In this document: positions 31,656 through 32,362 of the stretch, piece after piece
Position numbering within the stretch: the stretch's first letter is position 1
How the letters are laid out: the number at the start of each line of letters is the position of its first letter
Source: Acidobacteriaceae bacterium
GTDB taxonomy: Bacteria; Acidobacteriota; Terriglobia; Terriglobales; Acidobacteriaceae
Direction of reading: 5' to 3'
Length of the DNA stretch: 32,362 nucleotides
Assembly (NCBI GenBank): GCA_003134655.1
Contig: PLBY01000124.1
Span: 1-32,362, forward strand
Translations under genes and position numbers: made by a program
The notes under the pieces: model-generated
The model's input: the letters and a program-made list of their open reading frames with translations, nothing else
Database searches by the model: none
What the model was told of the DNA's origin: nothing

Positions 31656-31973
31656 TTATGCGGTCACGAGTTCGTGCTGCTTGAGGGTCGAGCTGACAAC
31701 GTCAAAGGTGCGAACCTGGGGCGTTCCCTCGATAAATCTCGCCAGCGTCTTCAACACTTGCGGATAGGTATTCGTGTTGTAGTTGTCGGCTTCTTTCTTG
31801 TTCTCCCACAAACTGATCGCGGTCACATCGACTCCGCCGGGACCGGCGAACGTGATTTCGTCCTTAAAGCCATTCTGCTTACGCAGCAAAGGCAGGACGT
31901 CCTTTTCAAAAGCTCGCGTGTAATCGGACAGCATATTCGACTTCAGATGGAAAGAGACATTGCGAGCAAACAT
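31656..31973 (-). CDS. Antibiotic-biosynthesis-monooxygenase (ABM)-fold small protein
   Basis: A 105-residue protein with the dimeric alpha/beta-barrel (ABM) pattern. The first strand is 'RNVSFHLKSNMLSDY'. A helix 'EKDVLPLLRKQNGFKDEI' follows, then 'DVTAISLWENKKEADNYN', a closing helix and 'TFDVVSST'. Members include cofactor-free monooxygenases, heme-degrading enzymes and many proteins of unknown role; no catalytic residue allows a choice. There is no signal peptide, so it is cytoplasmic. The start is secure: AGGAGG on the minus strand (31987-31982) lies 8 bases before ATG 31973. It is a single leftward gene with its own terminator (31606-31627), separate from the small Cys-rich gene downstream. 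Confidence 0.78.
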   Translation of the reverse strand: MFARNVSFHLKSNMLSDYTRAFEKDVLPLLRKQNGFKDEITFAGPGGVDVTAISLWENKKEADNYNTNTYPQVLKTLARFIEGTPQVRTFDVVSSTLKQHELVTA

Positions 31974-31981
31974 ATAGGCAA

Positions 31982-31987
31982 CCTCCT
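31982..31987 (-). promoter_or_regulatory. Consensus ribosome binding site (AGGAGG)
   Basis: A perfect anti-16S match, 8 bases before the ABM-like start codon. It is by far the strongest in this window, where most genes have weak sites, and suggests high expression. Confidence 0.8.
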
Positions 31988-32300
31988 AAGGGTTGTAGTC
32001 GCTAAGAGGAGAGAACTTCAGATGGGCTGACTTAGTTTCAGGAAACCTGAAAGAGGAGAAGGGTGCTCACTCGATTCAACTGGTGCACTCAGGTGGCCTT
32101 CTCCCTCGACACCGCAACTTGTTGTTTCCAAAACAGATCTGATGCTGCGGATCCTGGTCCGCAGTGTACCTTTCGCTGGAAGCGAGCCAAAACGGCAACT
32201 CCCGGGACCCTCGGACAACCGAACGATGGCGTAACTGTCGCAAAATCGCCATATCACTCATTGGCTCTTGGTCGTGAGTAAAAGGAATGACACGCGACCC
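31988..32300. other. Intergenic region upstream of the ABM-like gene
   Basis: No supportable gene; the short open frames on both strands overlap each other and carry no motif. It contains TTTCAGG-AAA-CCTGAAA (32036-32052), a perfect 7-bp dyad about 65 bases upstream of the ABM-like start. That is a possible operator or leader hairpin for that gene. Confidence 0.45.
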
Positions 32301-32335
32301 AAAAAAGCGCCTCAACTCTTTCGAGTCACAGGCGC
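32301..32335 (-). terminator. Intrinsic terminator of a leftward gene beyond the right edge
   Basis: On the minus strand GCGCCT (32335-32330) pairs with AGGCGC (32312-32307). The stem extends inward through ACTC/GAGT with a bulge and G-T wobbles to a GAAA tetraloop, followed immediately by TTTTTT (32306-32301). It is a textbook leftward terminator, so a minus-strand transcript enters from the right of the window. Confidence 0.75.
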
Positions 32336-32362
32336 CTAGTTTGAACAGCGCCCCTCCCCGAG

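Noticed and set aside
31350..32030. Rightward 226-codon frame across the Cys-rich and ABM-like genes
   Set aside because: Both leftward genes beneath it have protein-family signal, and the ABM-like one has a perfect ribosome binding site and terminator; the rightward frame has neither.

Overview
The window looks like chromosomal DNA of an Acidobacteriota bacterium, probably a soil-type member of class Terriglobia (inference, no marker gene present). The reasons are a 1117-residue Oar-like TonB-dependent receptor with an N-terminal carboxypeptidase-regulatory domain, a Ser/Thr kinase fused through one membrane helix to a WD40/TolB-like propeller, a TIMP/NTR-like secreted protein, an 'AANRRNxxKSxGPKTxEGK' protein, and a small 'VLGVCEYCNAEF' Cys-rich protein. 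All are typical of that phylum. No tRNA, rRNA, CRISPR array, insertion sequence or integrase was recognised.

Layout. (1) 1-684: the 3' end of a group 4 membrane-bound [NiFe]-hydrogenase-type operon, a ferredoxin/small-subunit fusion. It is followed by a STAS-less SulP anion transporter (791-2065). (2) 2358-6755: an RND/MMPL exporter facing a LolA-like periplasmic carrier protein, then a TIMP-like/regulatory-domain secreted protein. (3) 7122-12742, all leftward: a receptor-type Ser/Thr kinase, a short-chain dehydrogenase relic with an internal deletion, a dienelactone-hydrolase-like protein and a UDP-sugar 6-dehydrogenase. (4) 12965-16259: an aldehyde dehydrogenase, a conserved hypothetical protein on the opposite strand whose end overlaps it, and a PAP2_3 membrane phosphatase. 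(5) 16628-31315: what looks like one organic-acid locus. It runs TonB receptor, ACS-family permease and two exported YVTN/YncE-like propellers rightward; amidohydrolase, Tat-exported MmgE/PrpD protein and tartrate/D-malate-type dehydrogenase as a leftward operon; then an OmpR/histidine kinase pair and a citrate-type MHS symporter rightward. (6) 31326-32335: a small Cys-rich protein, an ABM-fold protein with an excellent ribosome binding site and its own terminator, and a leftward terminator belonging to a gene beyond the right edge.

How the genes may work together. Region 5 has an outer-membrane receptor, two different inner-membrane carriers for di/tricarboxylates, a cytoplasmic hydroxyacid dehydrogenase, a predicted periplasmic PrpD-fold protein and a two-component system transcribed divergently from the catabolic operon. 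This suggests sensing, uptake and breakdown of tartrate-, malate- or citrate-like acids (inference). The locus also seems to be decaying. The amidohydrolase has an in-frame amber codon and has lost the expected metal-site Asp, and the MHS symporter has a clean one-base frameshift. A third relic (the SDR) and a small Cys-rich gene without a usable start lie elsewhere in the window.
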